From the NCBI GenBank assembly GCA_030613445.1, contig JAUWLY010000140.1, positions 1-7,272 of the forward strand: a DNA stretch of 7,272 nt, given 5' to 3'. Position 1 is the first letter of the stretch. Each line of letters starts with the position of its first letter. The translations under genes and the position numbers were made by a program. Source of the stretch: Candidatus Stahliibacteriota bacterium. Lineage in GTDB: Bacteria; Hydrothermota; Tepidihabitantia; SM23-42. The notes beneath the pieces are model-generated. The model was not told the DNA's origin, ran no database searches, and saw nothing but the letters and a program-made list of their open reading frames with translations. Shown piece after piece: positions 1-5,212 of the stretch.

Positions 1-1511
1 TCACCGAGCTAACCCTGACTGAATGCGCGCTCTTGATCGCCCTACCAAAGTCACCTGAGAACTACTCCCCGTATAAACATCCGGTTATTGCAAAAAAGAG
101 AAGGGACTTAGTATTGAGGGTGATGTCTGAGAACAATCTTATTTCCAGCGCTCAATATGAAGAAGCAGTGGAAGAAACAATCATCGTCATCGAACATAAA
201 GAGCAGAAGCGTTTTGGTGAATATTATGTCGAAGAAATAAGAAGGTATCTTCAGCTCAAGTATGGACCCGAATTCCTTTATCGCAGTGGCGCACATATCT
301 ATACGACATTGAATACTGATATCCAAAAAGCCGCTGAAGAAATCGTGGAAAAACATCTGGTGCAGATTGAAAAAGATTATAGGTTTAAAAACACAAAAGC
401 GAAATTCGATTCAATAGGTCTGGATGATACATTGAAATACATACCTTATCTCCAGGGTGCGCTTATTGTCATGGATTACCACACGGGTGAAGTCAAAGCC
501 TTAATTGGCGGTCGAGATTTTTCCCAGAGTAAATGGAATCGTGCAACACAAGCCAAACGACAGGCAGGCAGTGCCTTCAAAGTCTTTGTTTTTACTGCCG
601 CGATTGATAACGGGTTCACACCGTCTGATGTTGTTCTCGACCTACCCATTGTCCTTGAAGTAGCTGGTATGGATAGCATATACAGACCGTCTAATTATGA
701 CCGTAAATTCATGGGTCCAATTACCATAAAACAAGCGCTAAAACATTCCAGAAACCTTGCGGCAATCCGTTTAATACGTAATATCGGACCAGAACTTGTC
801 GTACAGTATGCCCATAACCTCGGTGTGGGTTCACCGCTGCTTGCAGTCGTATCTTTAGCTTTAGGCTCTTGTGATGTCAATTTGATAGAAATGGCTAGCG
901 CGGTTGGTACAATAGCCAATTTGGGAGAAAAAATCGCACCCAATTATATACGGAAGATAACTGATCGTGATGGCACGATCATTGAAATGAATAGCCCCTT
1001 CCCTGAAAATAAACTGTCGCCGCAGATCAGCTATATCATGACCAGTATGATGCGCTCGGTAGTCGACGGCGGCACGGCTTATCGCATAAGAAGATATTTC
1101 AAAGGACCAGCTGCAGGAAAAACAGGTACGACCAATAATTATTCTGATACATGGTTTATCGGCTACACACCTAAGTATATTTGTGGAGTATGGGTTGGTA
1201 ATGATAACAATGACCGAATATTCAGAGGAGCAACCGGCGGTAATGTTGCAGCGCCGATCTGGGGCGATCTTATGGATGAAATAAGCAAACCACCTTACGG
1301 TGTATTCCCCAAACCCAGTGGGTTAGTAGAACGCCGCGTCTGCTCACAAACTGGTCTTTTGGCACGTCAATTCTGCCCCAAAGCGAGCGAAGAGGTCTTT
1401 ATCAATAGCACTGAGCCAAAAGATTCATGTGATATTCACGGTTTTGAAGGTGGTTTCGATTATCAGGACGATTTCGAAAAGATCAACGATTTAGATACTG
1501 ATAGTTATTAG
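1..1511 (+). CDS. PBP1A-family class A penicillin-binding protein (5'-truncated by window edge)
   Basis: This is a bifunctional peptidoglycan synthase that would polymerise glycan strands (GT51) and cross-link stem peptides (transpeptidase) at the outer face of the cytoplasmic membrane. The frame is open from base 3, so the TTG at 33 is not the real start. The membrane anchor and the GT51 catalytic glutamates lie outside the window; only the end of GT51 is seen (TELTLTECALLIALPKSPENY). Numbering from the codon at 33, the transpeptidase domain spans about residues 140-425. Its motifs are intact: SAFK with nucleophile Ser180 and Lys183, SRN at 239-241, and KTGT at 363-366. The usual PBP1A tail follows, with three cysteines (RRVCSQTG, RQFCPK, DSCDIH). 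It ends at TAG 1509-1511, 35 bp from the convergent propeller gene, with no hairpin terminator between them. The family call is firm; the ponA/mrcA-type subgroup is likely. Confidence 0.95.
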   Translation, partial: TELTLTECALLIALPKSPENYSPYKHPVIAKKRRDLVLRVMSENNLISSAQYEEAVEETIIVIEHKEQKRFGEYYVEEIRRYLQLKYGPEFLYRSGAHIYTTLNTDIQKAAEEIVEKHLVQIEKDYRFKNTKAKFDSIGLDDTLKYIPYLQGALIVMDYHTGEVKALIGGRDFSQSKWNRATQAKRQAGSAFKVFVFTAAIDNGFTPSDVVLDLPIVLEVAGMDSIYRPSNYDRKFMGPITIKQALKHSRNLAAIRLIRNIGPELVVQYAHNLGVGSPLLAVVSLALGSCDVNLIEMASAVGTIANLGEKIAPNYIRKITDRDGTIIEMNSPFPENKLSPQISYIMTSMMRSVVDGGTAYRIRRYFKGPAAGKTGTTNNYSDTWFIGYTPKYICGVWVGNDNNDRIFRGATGGNVAAPIWGDLMDEISKPPYGVFPKPSGLVERRVCSQTGLLARQFCPKASEEVFINSTEPKDSCDIHGFEGGFDYQDDFEKINDLDTDSY

Positions 1512-1546
1512 CAACGCACAGATCCCTGGACCACAATAATATCGCG

Positions 1547-3769
1547 CTACTTAATCATCACAAATCTTCCTGCTGAGCTTAACCCGTTGATCTTCAAATC
1601 CACAAAATAAACACCAGACGGTAACTCACCTTGAAAAACCGTATTATGATGACCGGGTTCAACAACTTTGTTAACGAGTTCCTCAATCACTCGACCAGCG
1701 CAATCGATAATTCTTATTCTTACATTACTCCTGCTGGTTAGGTCATAATTGATTGTAATCGGGCCTCTTGTAGGATTTGGATAGACAGAAAACAAATTCA
1801 ACTCCTGTAGTCTTTTGTCTTCGTGAATCATCCCTACTTCATGATAAGACCATATGCCACTGTGTTGTGTGCCCAGAAGCGGATAATAGCCAAGCGCCAA
1901 AAACATTGTTCGATTTGTGTTCAGAAGCCCATCCTCAGGAAACCATGATGATGCCTGATCGAGTGAACGATAAACACCCGGGATACCAGTCCCGAGAAGT
2001 GGTGTTGTTGCCCATATCGAAGTGCTGATCGTATCGACCATTACCCTCGGGCGCATGATCGGTGGGTCAGGGAGACCACTACTCATCCTCACCCACTGAG
2101 CGCCATAATCTGTCGATCTATATATACCAGATAAAGGATCGAATGTCTCCAGGCCACATAAAGCAGCATAAACAATATTATGATTTTGAGGATCAACATC
2201 GATCATCATTACATCTGACATATTAGAAAGACCGTTACTCCGGTCAACCCAGGTTTCTCCTCCATTATCACTATAATATGCTGCACATGCAGTCGTTGCA
2301 TAAAGACGATTTGGCTCAATAGGATCAACTTCTATCCAATATAGATGATGAGTGCTTTTCCTTACCCATGTCTCACCTGCATCAGTACTCTTGAATGCAC
2401 CGTAAGAAGTTGCAAGAAATAAAGTGTCATCTGTGTGTGGATGGATAGCTACCCAGTAAATGCGATGTCCAGAAGGTATTGTATCAAGCCCATTTGTCTT
2501 TTCCACCCAGGTCTGCCCACCATCAGTAGATTTCAAAACCGCATGATAATAATCAGGTCCAGTTCCCCAAAAAGTTGCATAGACAATATCCGGATCGAGC
2601 GGTGAGACAGCAAGACCGGCTGGGAAATATTCAGTTTGATGTGATTTCCCCCAGGTCAAACCCTGTGGGTCAGTTGACCAGGTTGCGCCGCCGTCAGTGC
2701 TGCGCCATACGCCGACCATACTCGTTGAAACATATATTATATTCGGATTTGTTGGTGCAGGTGCAATAGTCCGTATTATCCCCTGACTTATCCCGTGAGA
2801 AGAGAGCTCCCATATGCTATCAGCAGGAGTGAGAATACATACGCCAGCACTATAACATCCTGCAATAACTTTATCTGGATTATTCACTGGTACCTCGACG
2901 TCATTGATCCAGCTGTCAAAGATCTGGTCTGATCGATATTCATACCAGGACTGTCCGAGGTCATCACTCACACGGATTCTTCCATTACCTGCATAGCCAC
3001 CCACATAGATTTTCCTCGAAATCGAGTCAAATGCGATCGTTGTGTTATAAGAACCCGCAAGTCCCAAAGAATCATAGACATTGCCATTATTCCTCAACCT
3101 GAACACACCTTGTATTAATCCAGCAACGTATAGTGAATCTGGTGCTTCAGGGTCAGCTACAATATCATAGGCATATTTGTCAAATGGCGTATTCGCCCAG
3201 GTCTCACCTTGGTCAGTGGAAATCAAAACTCCAAGTTGTGTTGCGGCGAAAATAGTATCAGGTTGATTTCGCTTAAAACAGAAAGCCCTGCCATTTGTAA
3301 CACTGTGTTTCAACGTCCATGAATTACCACTATCAGTTGATTTATATATCCCGCCACCTATTAATAATGCATTATTACTCGATCCGGGAAAGAACTTCAT
3401 GCCGCGAATATGACTTCCAGCATATGAAGTCGGTGTCCAATTTTGACCACCATCTGTGCTACGGTATACTGAATTCCCACCCAAGAATGCAGTGCCGCAA
3501 AGTACTATATCGTGATCGATTGGGGAAGAAGCAATAGAGTTCATGCCATTTCCAATCGCCGGATCTATCCCTGCTGCTGAAATTAACCAGGTTTGACCAC
3601 CATTAATCGATCGATACATCCCACCGAAATTGCCATACCACGTACTCGCCAAAAGATTTGTGCCGGTATGATCAAGGATTTCAACATCTGAAATATAACC
3701 AAGATACGGTCCGGGCAGTTGATTCCACTGCCATTGGGACAATAAGAGTGCAATTAATAATATGTTCAT
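1547..3769 (-). CDS. Secreted Asp-box (BNR/sortilin-like) beta-propeller protein with YPNP-type C-terminal sorting domain
   Basis: This 740-residue protein is predicted to be exported. Residues 1-11 (MNILLIALLLS) form a short hydrophobic signal-like segment with no basic residue; an in-frame stop two codons upstream excludes an earlier start. The body carries 11 clear Asp-box motifs (S-x-D-x-G-x-x-W) starting at about residues 54, 104, 144, 184, 268, 357, 414, 461, 500, 552 and 602. Degenerate copies near 223, 311 and 639 would make 14 blades, which fits two seven-bladed propellers. Residues about 658-740 (SVYPNPTRGPI...IIDCAGRVIEEL...SGVYFVDLKING) match the type A C-terminal sorting domain associated with the type IX secretion system, or the related FlgD-like fold. 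The product is probably surface-anchored or released, and its ligand is unknown. Asp-boxes are structural rather than catalytic, so no enzyme activity is assigned. Confidence 0.9.
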   Translation of the reverse strand: MNILLIALLLSQWQWNQLPGPYLGYISDVEILDHTGTNLLASTWYGNFGGMYRSINGGQTWLISAAGIDPAIGNGMNSIASSPIDHDIVLCGTAFLGGNSVYRSTDGGQNWTPTSYAGSHIRGMKFFPGSSNNALLIGGGIYKSTDSGNSWTLKHSVTNGRAFCFKRNQPDTIFAATQLGVLISTDQGETWANTPFDKYAYDIVADPEAPDSLYVAGLIQGVFRLRNNGNVYDSLGLAGSYNTTIAFDSISRKIYVGGYAGNGRIRVSDDLGQSWYEYRSDQIFDSWINDVEVPVNNPDKVIAGCYSAGVCILTPADSIWELSSHGISQGIIRTIAPAPTNPNIIYVSTSMVGVWRSTDGGATWSTDPQGLTWGKSHQTEYFPAGLAVSPLDPDIVYATFWGTGPDYYHAVLKSTDGGQTWVEKTNGLDTIPSGHRIYWVAIHPHTDDTLFLATSYGAFKSTDAGETWVRKSTHHLYWIEVDPIEPNRLYATTACAAYYSDNGGETWVDRSNGLSNMSDVMMIDVDPQNHNIVYAALCGLETFDPLSGIYRSTDYGAQWVRMSSGLPDPPIMRPRVMVDTISTSIWATTPLLGTGIPGVYRSLDQASSWFPEDGLLNTNRTMFLALGYYPLLGTQHSGIWSYHEVGMIHEDKRLQELNLFSVYPNPTRGPITINYDLTSRSNVRIRIIDCAGRVIEELVNKVVEPGHHNTVFQGELPSGVYFVDLKINGLSSAGRFVMIK

Positions 3770-3775
3770 ATACTA

Positions 3776-3780
3776 CCTCC
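3776..3780 (-). promoter_or_regulatory. Shine-Dalgarno site of the propeller gene
   Basis: The minus strand reads GGAGG six bases before the ATG at 3769. It fixes the start codon and shows that this organism does use canonical ribosome binding sites, in contrast to the two genes at the right end of the window. Confidence 0.8.
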
Positions 3781-3792
3781 CTGAAATACTTA

Positions 3793-3821
3793 AGTGTAGA
3801 CAGAAATGGGTATCATGTCAA
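3793..3821 (-). promoter_or_regulatory. Likely sigma70-type promoter of the propeller gene
   Basis: The minus strand has TTGACA (3821-3816), a 17-base spacer, then TACACT (3798-3793), a 4/6 match to TATAAT. The -35 box overlaps the TGA stop (3815-3813) of the upstream methyltransferase-like gene, so the propeller gene can be transcribed independently. The predicted start near 3786 leaves a leader of about 17 bases that contains the GGAGG site. Confidence 0.6.
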
Positions 3822-4325
3822 TATGTTCTTCACAACCAAGTAGTGGATTGACAAAACAACTACGATGACGATTGTTGTCGATATTTCACCTTTACAATTC
3901 ACTAATTTAAAGTGTGCTTTTTCCTTGGGTAAATCTTTCAGATAATTCGATTCGCTCATAATAATAAGCGTATACACGAGCAAGAACACAACCATAACAA
4001 GAACTCCAAACCATATCGCTGGATTAAAGAGTAGAACAACACCTAAGACAAGAAAAAAGTTTCCGACATATAAAGGATGTTTTAGATATTTATAAGGAGC
4101 ATTGATTATCCAACGCCCGGTGGAAAAATTTGTCGCTCTGGCTTTTTTGCCGATATATCCGGCCGCCCAAAATCTGATGATCAATCCGATAAATATTATA
4201 AAATAAGGGATGATATTAATATGTCCAGGTCTTGAAAGAATGACGAGTAGGATGAAAAAAGGGACAGCGATCCAAGCTCGGAATTTATAGAGTAGTTGTC
4301 CAAACCGAATGATTAAATTATTCAT
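3813..4325 (-). CDS. Small integral-membrane isoprenylcysteine/phospholipid methyltransferase-like protein
   Basis: This 170-residue protein is very hydrophobic, with predicted membrane segments at about 18-33, 37-58, 87-123 (probably a pair) and 149-166. The block at 70-100 (GRWIINAPYKYLKHPLYVG, then a glycine-rich hydrophobic stretch) resembles the conserved K/RHP-x-Y-x-G signature of the ICMT/PEMT membrane methyltransferase superfamily, which uses S-adenosylmethionine. An acidic ESNYL follows at 125-129, where the family usually has E-x-x-L. The usual fG..Y..Y motif after it is not evident; instead there is a Lys-rich linker and a final membrane helix. The substrate cannot be told: bacterial members methylate lipids, small molecules or unknown targets. 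AGGA (4335-4332) lies six bases before ATG 4325. No strong promoter of its own is visible, so read-through from the tRNA promoter is possible. Confidence 0.75.
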   Translation of the reverse strand: MNNLIIRFGQLLYKFRAWIAVPFFILLVILSRPGHINIIPYFIIFIGLIIRFWAAGYIGKKARATNFSTGRWIINAPYKYLKHPLYVGNFFLVLGVVLLFNPAIWFGVLVMVVFLLVYTLIIMSESNYLKDLPKEKAHFKLVNCKGEISTTIVIVVVLSIHYLVVKNILT

Positions 4326-4331
4326 TAATAA

Positions 4332-4335
4332 TCCT
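4332..4335 (-). promoter_or_regulatory. Weak Shine-Dalgarno site of the methyltransferase-like gene
   Basis: The minus strand reads AGGA with a six-base spacer to the ATG at 4325. This supports that start over later methionines. Confidence 0.5.
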
Positions 4336-4337
4336 AA

Positions 4338-4372
4338 ATCAAGCTACAAATCCCAAATTCCAAGATCCAAGA
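4338..4372. repeat. Heptad repeat block A (nnCAAnn, five units)
   Basis: Five consecutive 7-mers share CAA in phase: ATCAAGC, TACAAAT, CCCAAAT, TCCAAGA, TCCAAGA. On the opposite strand they read as TTGG-type heptads, so this is the same family as the block at 4384-4418 in inverted orientation. It lies in the leader region of the methyltransferase-like gene. Confidence 0.75.
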
Positions 4373-4383
4373 GTTGAAAATAA

Positions 4384-4418
4384 TTGGAGCCTGGTTCTTG
4401 GAGCTTGGTTCTTGCTCA
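4384..4418. repeat. Heptad repeat block B (TTGGnnC, five units)
   Basis: Five 7-mers in phase: TTGGAGC, CTGGTTC, TTGGAGC, TTGGTTC, TTGCTCA. The block ends exactly where the 19-bp copy of the tRNA-Leu 3' end begins (4419). It is inverted relative to block A, so the two could form an imperfect hairpin. Confidence 0.8.
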
Positions 4419-4437
4419 ATGCCGGGAAGGGGATTTG
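4419..4437 (-). repeat. 19-bp direct copy of the tRNA-Leu 3' end (att-like)
   Basis: The sequence ATGCCGGGAAGGGGATTTG is identical to 4567-4585, which covers the tRNA-Leu acceptor 3' strand, discriminator, 3' side of the T stem and part of the T loop. Identity stops at 4438 versus 4586. The copies are in direct orientation with starts 148 bp apart. Copies of tRNA 3' ends are typical products of site-specific integration. No integrase lies in the window, so an att remnant is an inference. Confidence 0.65.
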
Positions 4438-4477
4438 TCCCGATTCCACATTATATCCTTAACTCAAGGAATCGGGA
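4438..4477. repeat. Inverted repeat 1 (10-bp arms)
   Basis: TCCCGATTCC (4438-4447) pairs perfectly with GGAATCGGGA (4468-4477) across a 20-base loop. The loop and arm together hold a competing small stem, TCCTT/AAGGA (4456-4470). It directly abuts the second inverted repeat, giving the palindrome CGGGATCCCG at the junction. No T-run follows on either strand, so it is not a standard intrinsic terminator. Confidence 0.75.
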
Positions 4478-4518
4478 TCCCGTTTCATTAATGCAAAATA
4501 TTAATGATTGAAACGGGA
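4478..4518. repeat. Inverted repeat 2 (15 bp with a 4-base bulge)
   Basis: TCCCGTTT (4478-4485) pairs with AAACGGGA (4511-4518), and CATTAAT (4486-4492) pairs with ATTAATG (4500-4506). A bulge ATTG and a 7-base loop are left over. It lies between the two tRNA 3'-end copies, downstream of tRNA-Leu on the minus strand. It could end or protect the tRNA transcript, but has no U-tract. Confidence 0.75.
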
Positions 4519-4540
4519 AACCCCTAGCCATATAACCAAC

Positions 4541-4561
4541 ACTCCCTGCTCCCTATTCCCT
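4541..4561. repeat. Heptad repeat block C (nnTCCCT/nCTCCCT, three units)
   Basis: Three 7-mers in phase: ACTCCCT, GCTCCCT, ATTCCCT. The block ends six bases before the tRNA-Leu 3' end. Confidence 0.6.
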
Positions 4562-4567
4562 ATATCA

Positions 4568-4651
4568 TGCCGGGAAGGGGATTTGAACCCCTACACCCTT
4601 ACGGGCACTAGGTCCTGAACCTAGCGCGTCTCCCAATTCCGCCATCCCGGC
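4568..4651 (-). tRNA. tRNA-Leu (anticodon CAG)
   Basis: The 84-base class II tRNA folds on the minus strand. The acceptor GCCGGGA pairs with TCCCGGC, with discriminator A at 4568. The anticodon stem CTAGG/CCTAG encloses the loop TTCAGGA, giving anticodon CAG (reads CUG). A long variable arm typical of tRNA-Leu (GCCC..AAGGGT region) is followed by the T arm AGGGG-TTCAAAT-CCCCT. The 3' CCA is not encoded (TGA follows), so CCA must be added by a nucleotidyltransferase. Its 3' 19 bases are duplicated at 4419-4437. Confidence 0.95.
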
Positions 4652-4662
4652 TTTTTTTTACA

Positions 4663-4734
4663 AATATCTACTATCTCGCATCTATCATCTAGTATCTATC
4701 CGGTCTAGTATCTAGCATCTATCATCTATTTTCT
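4663..4734. repeat. Heptad repeat block D (nnNATCT, ten units) in the pre-tRNA leader
   Basis: The units in phase are AATATCT, ACTATCT, CGCATCT, ATCATCT, AGTATCT, a 9-mer ATCCGGTCT, AGTATCT, AGCATCT, ATCATCT and ATTTTCT. The block fills the interval between the tRNA-Leu promoter -10 box (4737) and the T8 tract next to the tRNA. It would therefore be transcribed as AGATnnn repeats in the 5' leader removed by RNase P. Confidence 0.85.
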
Positions 4735-4736
4735 CT

Positions 4737-4764
4737 ATTATAATCAACAATATTTACGTGTCAA
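4737..4764 (-). promoter_or_regulatory. Consensus sigma70-type promoter for tRNA-Leu
   Basis: The minus strand has perfect TTGACA (4764-4759), a 16-base spacer and perfect TATAAT (4742-4737). It points at tRNA-Leu, whose 5' end (4651) is about 80 bases past the expected start near 4730. The boxes are flanked on both sides by heptad repeats. Confidence 0.75.
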
Positions 4765-4785
4765 CGCTCTCCGCCCAACTCCCTT
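4765..4785. repeat. Short heptad block (CnCnCnn, three units)
   Basis: CGCTCTC, CGCCCAA and CTCCCTT follow the -35 box of the tRNA promoter without a gap. They resemble the CTCCCTA/CGCCCTA units at 4861-4874 and 5023-5057. Three degenerate units alone would be weak; the surrounding blocks make it credible. Confidence 0.4.
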
Positions 4786-4795
4786 GAGTAAAGCA

Positions 4796-4827
4796 GTTAC
4801 TAAGTAACTAAGTTATTAAGTTATTTG
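4796..4827. repeat. Octad repeat block (GTTANTAA-like, four units)
   Basis: The period here is eight: GTTACTAA, GTAACTAA, GTTATTAA, GTTATTTG. The last unit overlaps the start of the following TTGG heptad block, so the period switches from 8 to 7 with no spacer. Confidence 0.7.
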
Positions 4828-4859
4828 GAGCTTGGGATTTGGCTCTTGGTTCTTGGCAA
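4825..4859. repeat. Heptad repeat block E (TTGGnnn, five perfect-phase units)
   Basis: Five 7-mers all begin with TTGG: TTGGAGC, TTGGGAT, TTGGCTC, TTGGTTC, TTGGCAA. It is the same family and orientation as 4384-4418 and inverted relative to 4338-4372. Apparent coding potential on the plus strand (4832-5023) is a by-product of this and the following repeats. Confidence 0.85.
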
Positions 4860-4860
4860 T

Positions 4861-4874
4861 CGCCCTACTCCCTA
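4861..4874. repeat. Two CnCCCTA heptads
   Basis: CGCCCTA and CTCCCTA are identical to two units at 5030-5043, in reverse order, and lie one base after the TTGG block. Confidence 0.5.
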
Positions 4875-4919
4875 TTTATCCCGCCTGTTGTAAATCTCGC
4901 CTGGCCCGTAGTGTAAGGG

Positions 4920-4997
4920 ACGGGGAGCGAAGCGAGAGACCCCGTATAATGGCAAAGTTATTATATCAGGGGTCATCGTCCGATTTAATCGGACGAT
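4920..4997. repeat. Cluster of three stem-loops, two mutually exclusive
   Basis: ACGGGG (4920-4925) can pair with CCCCGT (4940-4945). Alternatively GACCCC (4938-4943) can pair with GGGGTC (4969-4974), extended inside by TATAAT/ATTATA (4945-4950 with 4960-4965). Immediately after comes a perfect 10-bp hairpin, ATCGTCCGAT-TTA-ATCGGACGAT (4975-4997). The first stem encloses the mirror-symmetric GAGCGAAGCGAG. It looks like a structured non-coding RNA or a palindromic intergenic element; no gene lies directly downstream to be regulated on the plus strand. Confidence 0.65.
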
Positions 4998-5022
4998 CCA
5001 GTCTTTTATATTTTGCGCCTTA

Positions 5023-5057
5023 GTGTCTACTCCCTACGCCCTACTGTCCACTCCCTT
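5023..5057. repeat. Heptad repeat block F (CnCCCTA-like, five units)
   Basis: In phase: GTGTCTA, CTCCCTA, CGCCCTA, CTGTCCA, CTCCCTT. It shares units with 4861-4874 and resembles 4541-4561. Confidence 0.75.
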
Positions 5058-5078
5058 TTTACTCTTCGAGCGAGTAGC

Positions 5079-5099
5079 ACGAGTCGAGAAGCTCCTCGT
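5079..5099. repeat. Imperfect hairpin in a CGAG-rich patch
   Basis: ACGAG (5079-5083) pairs with CTCGT (5095-5099), and inside, after a two-base bulge, GAG (5086-5088) pairs with CTC (5092-5094) around an AAG loop. The patch upstream repeats CGAG at 5067, 5071, 5080 and 5085. No T-run follows on the plus strand, so a terminator role is not supported. Confidence 0.45.
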
Positions 5100-5112
5100 T
5101 CTACGTAGTGTG

Positions 5113-5178
5113 TTCTCCGTTTCACCGTTTCTCCAGTTCTCTTTCTACCATCTACAATCTAACATCTGAAATCTGCAA
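5113..5178. repeat. Mixed octad-heptad repeat block G (three octads then six heptads)
   Basis: Octads TTCTCCGT, TTCACCGT and TTCTCCAG are followed by heptads TTCTCTT, TCTACCA, TCTACAA, TCTAACA, TCTGAAA and TCTGCAA. All begin with T-T-C or T-C-T. The block ends about 35 bp downstream of the diguanylate cyclase stop codon, so it could lie in that gene's 3' untranslated region. Confidence 0.8.
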
Positions 5179-5212
5179 TTAGAATGTCCCCTTACCCACG
5201 TGTGAATTTTAT

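Noticed and set aside
33..35. TTG at 33 as the start of the penicillin-binding protein
   Set aside because: The frame is open to the window edge and the residues before it (TELTLTECAL) match the conserved GT51 domain, so the gene begins outside the window.
1512..1546. Bidirectional terminator between convergent genes
   Set aside because: No stem-loop or T-run is visible in these 35 bases.
1547..3769. GH74 xyloglucanase or sialidase
   Set aside because: The double propeller and Asp-boxes are shared, but the N-terminal GH74 motif and sialidase RIP/arginine triad are not seen.
4419..4437. Second tRNA gene or pseudogene
   Set aside because: Only the 3' 19 bases are copied; there is no anticodon arm or acceptor 5' strand, so it is a 3'-end duplication only.
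4451..4456. TATAAT on the minus strand inside inverted repeat 1 as a promoter for the methyltransferase-like gene
   Set aside because: No -35-like hexamer lies 15-19 bases upstream, so it is not supported as a promoter.
4832..5023. Open reading frame of 63 codons on the plus strand
   Set aside because: It is built from TTGG heptads, CCCTA heptads and hairpin arms, has no ribosome binding site and no recognisable protein features.
4338..5178. CRISPR array
   Set aside because: Repeat units are 7-8 nt and contiguous. There are no 23-40-nt repeats separated by spacers and no cas genes.
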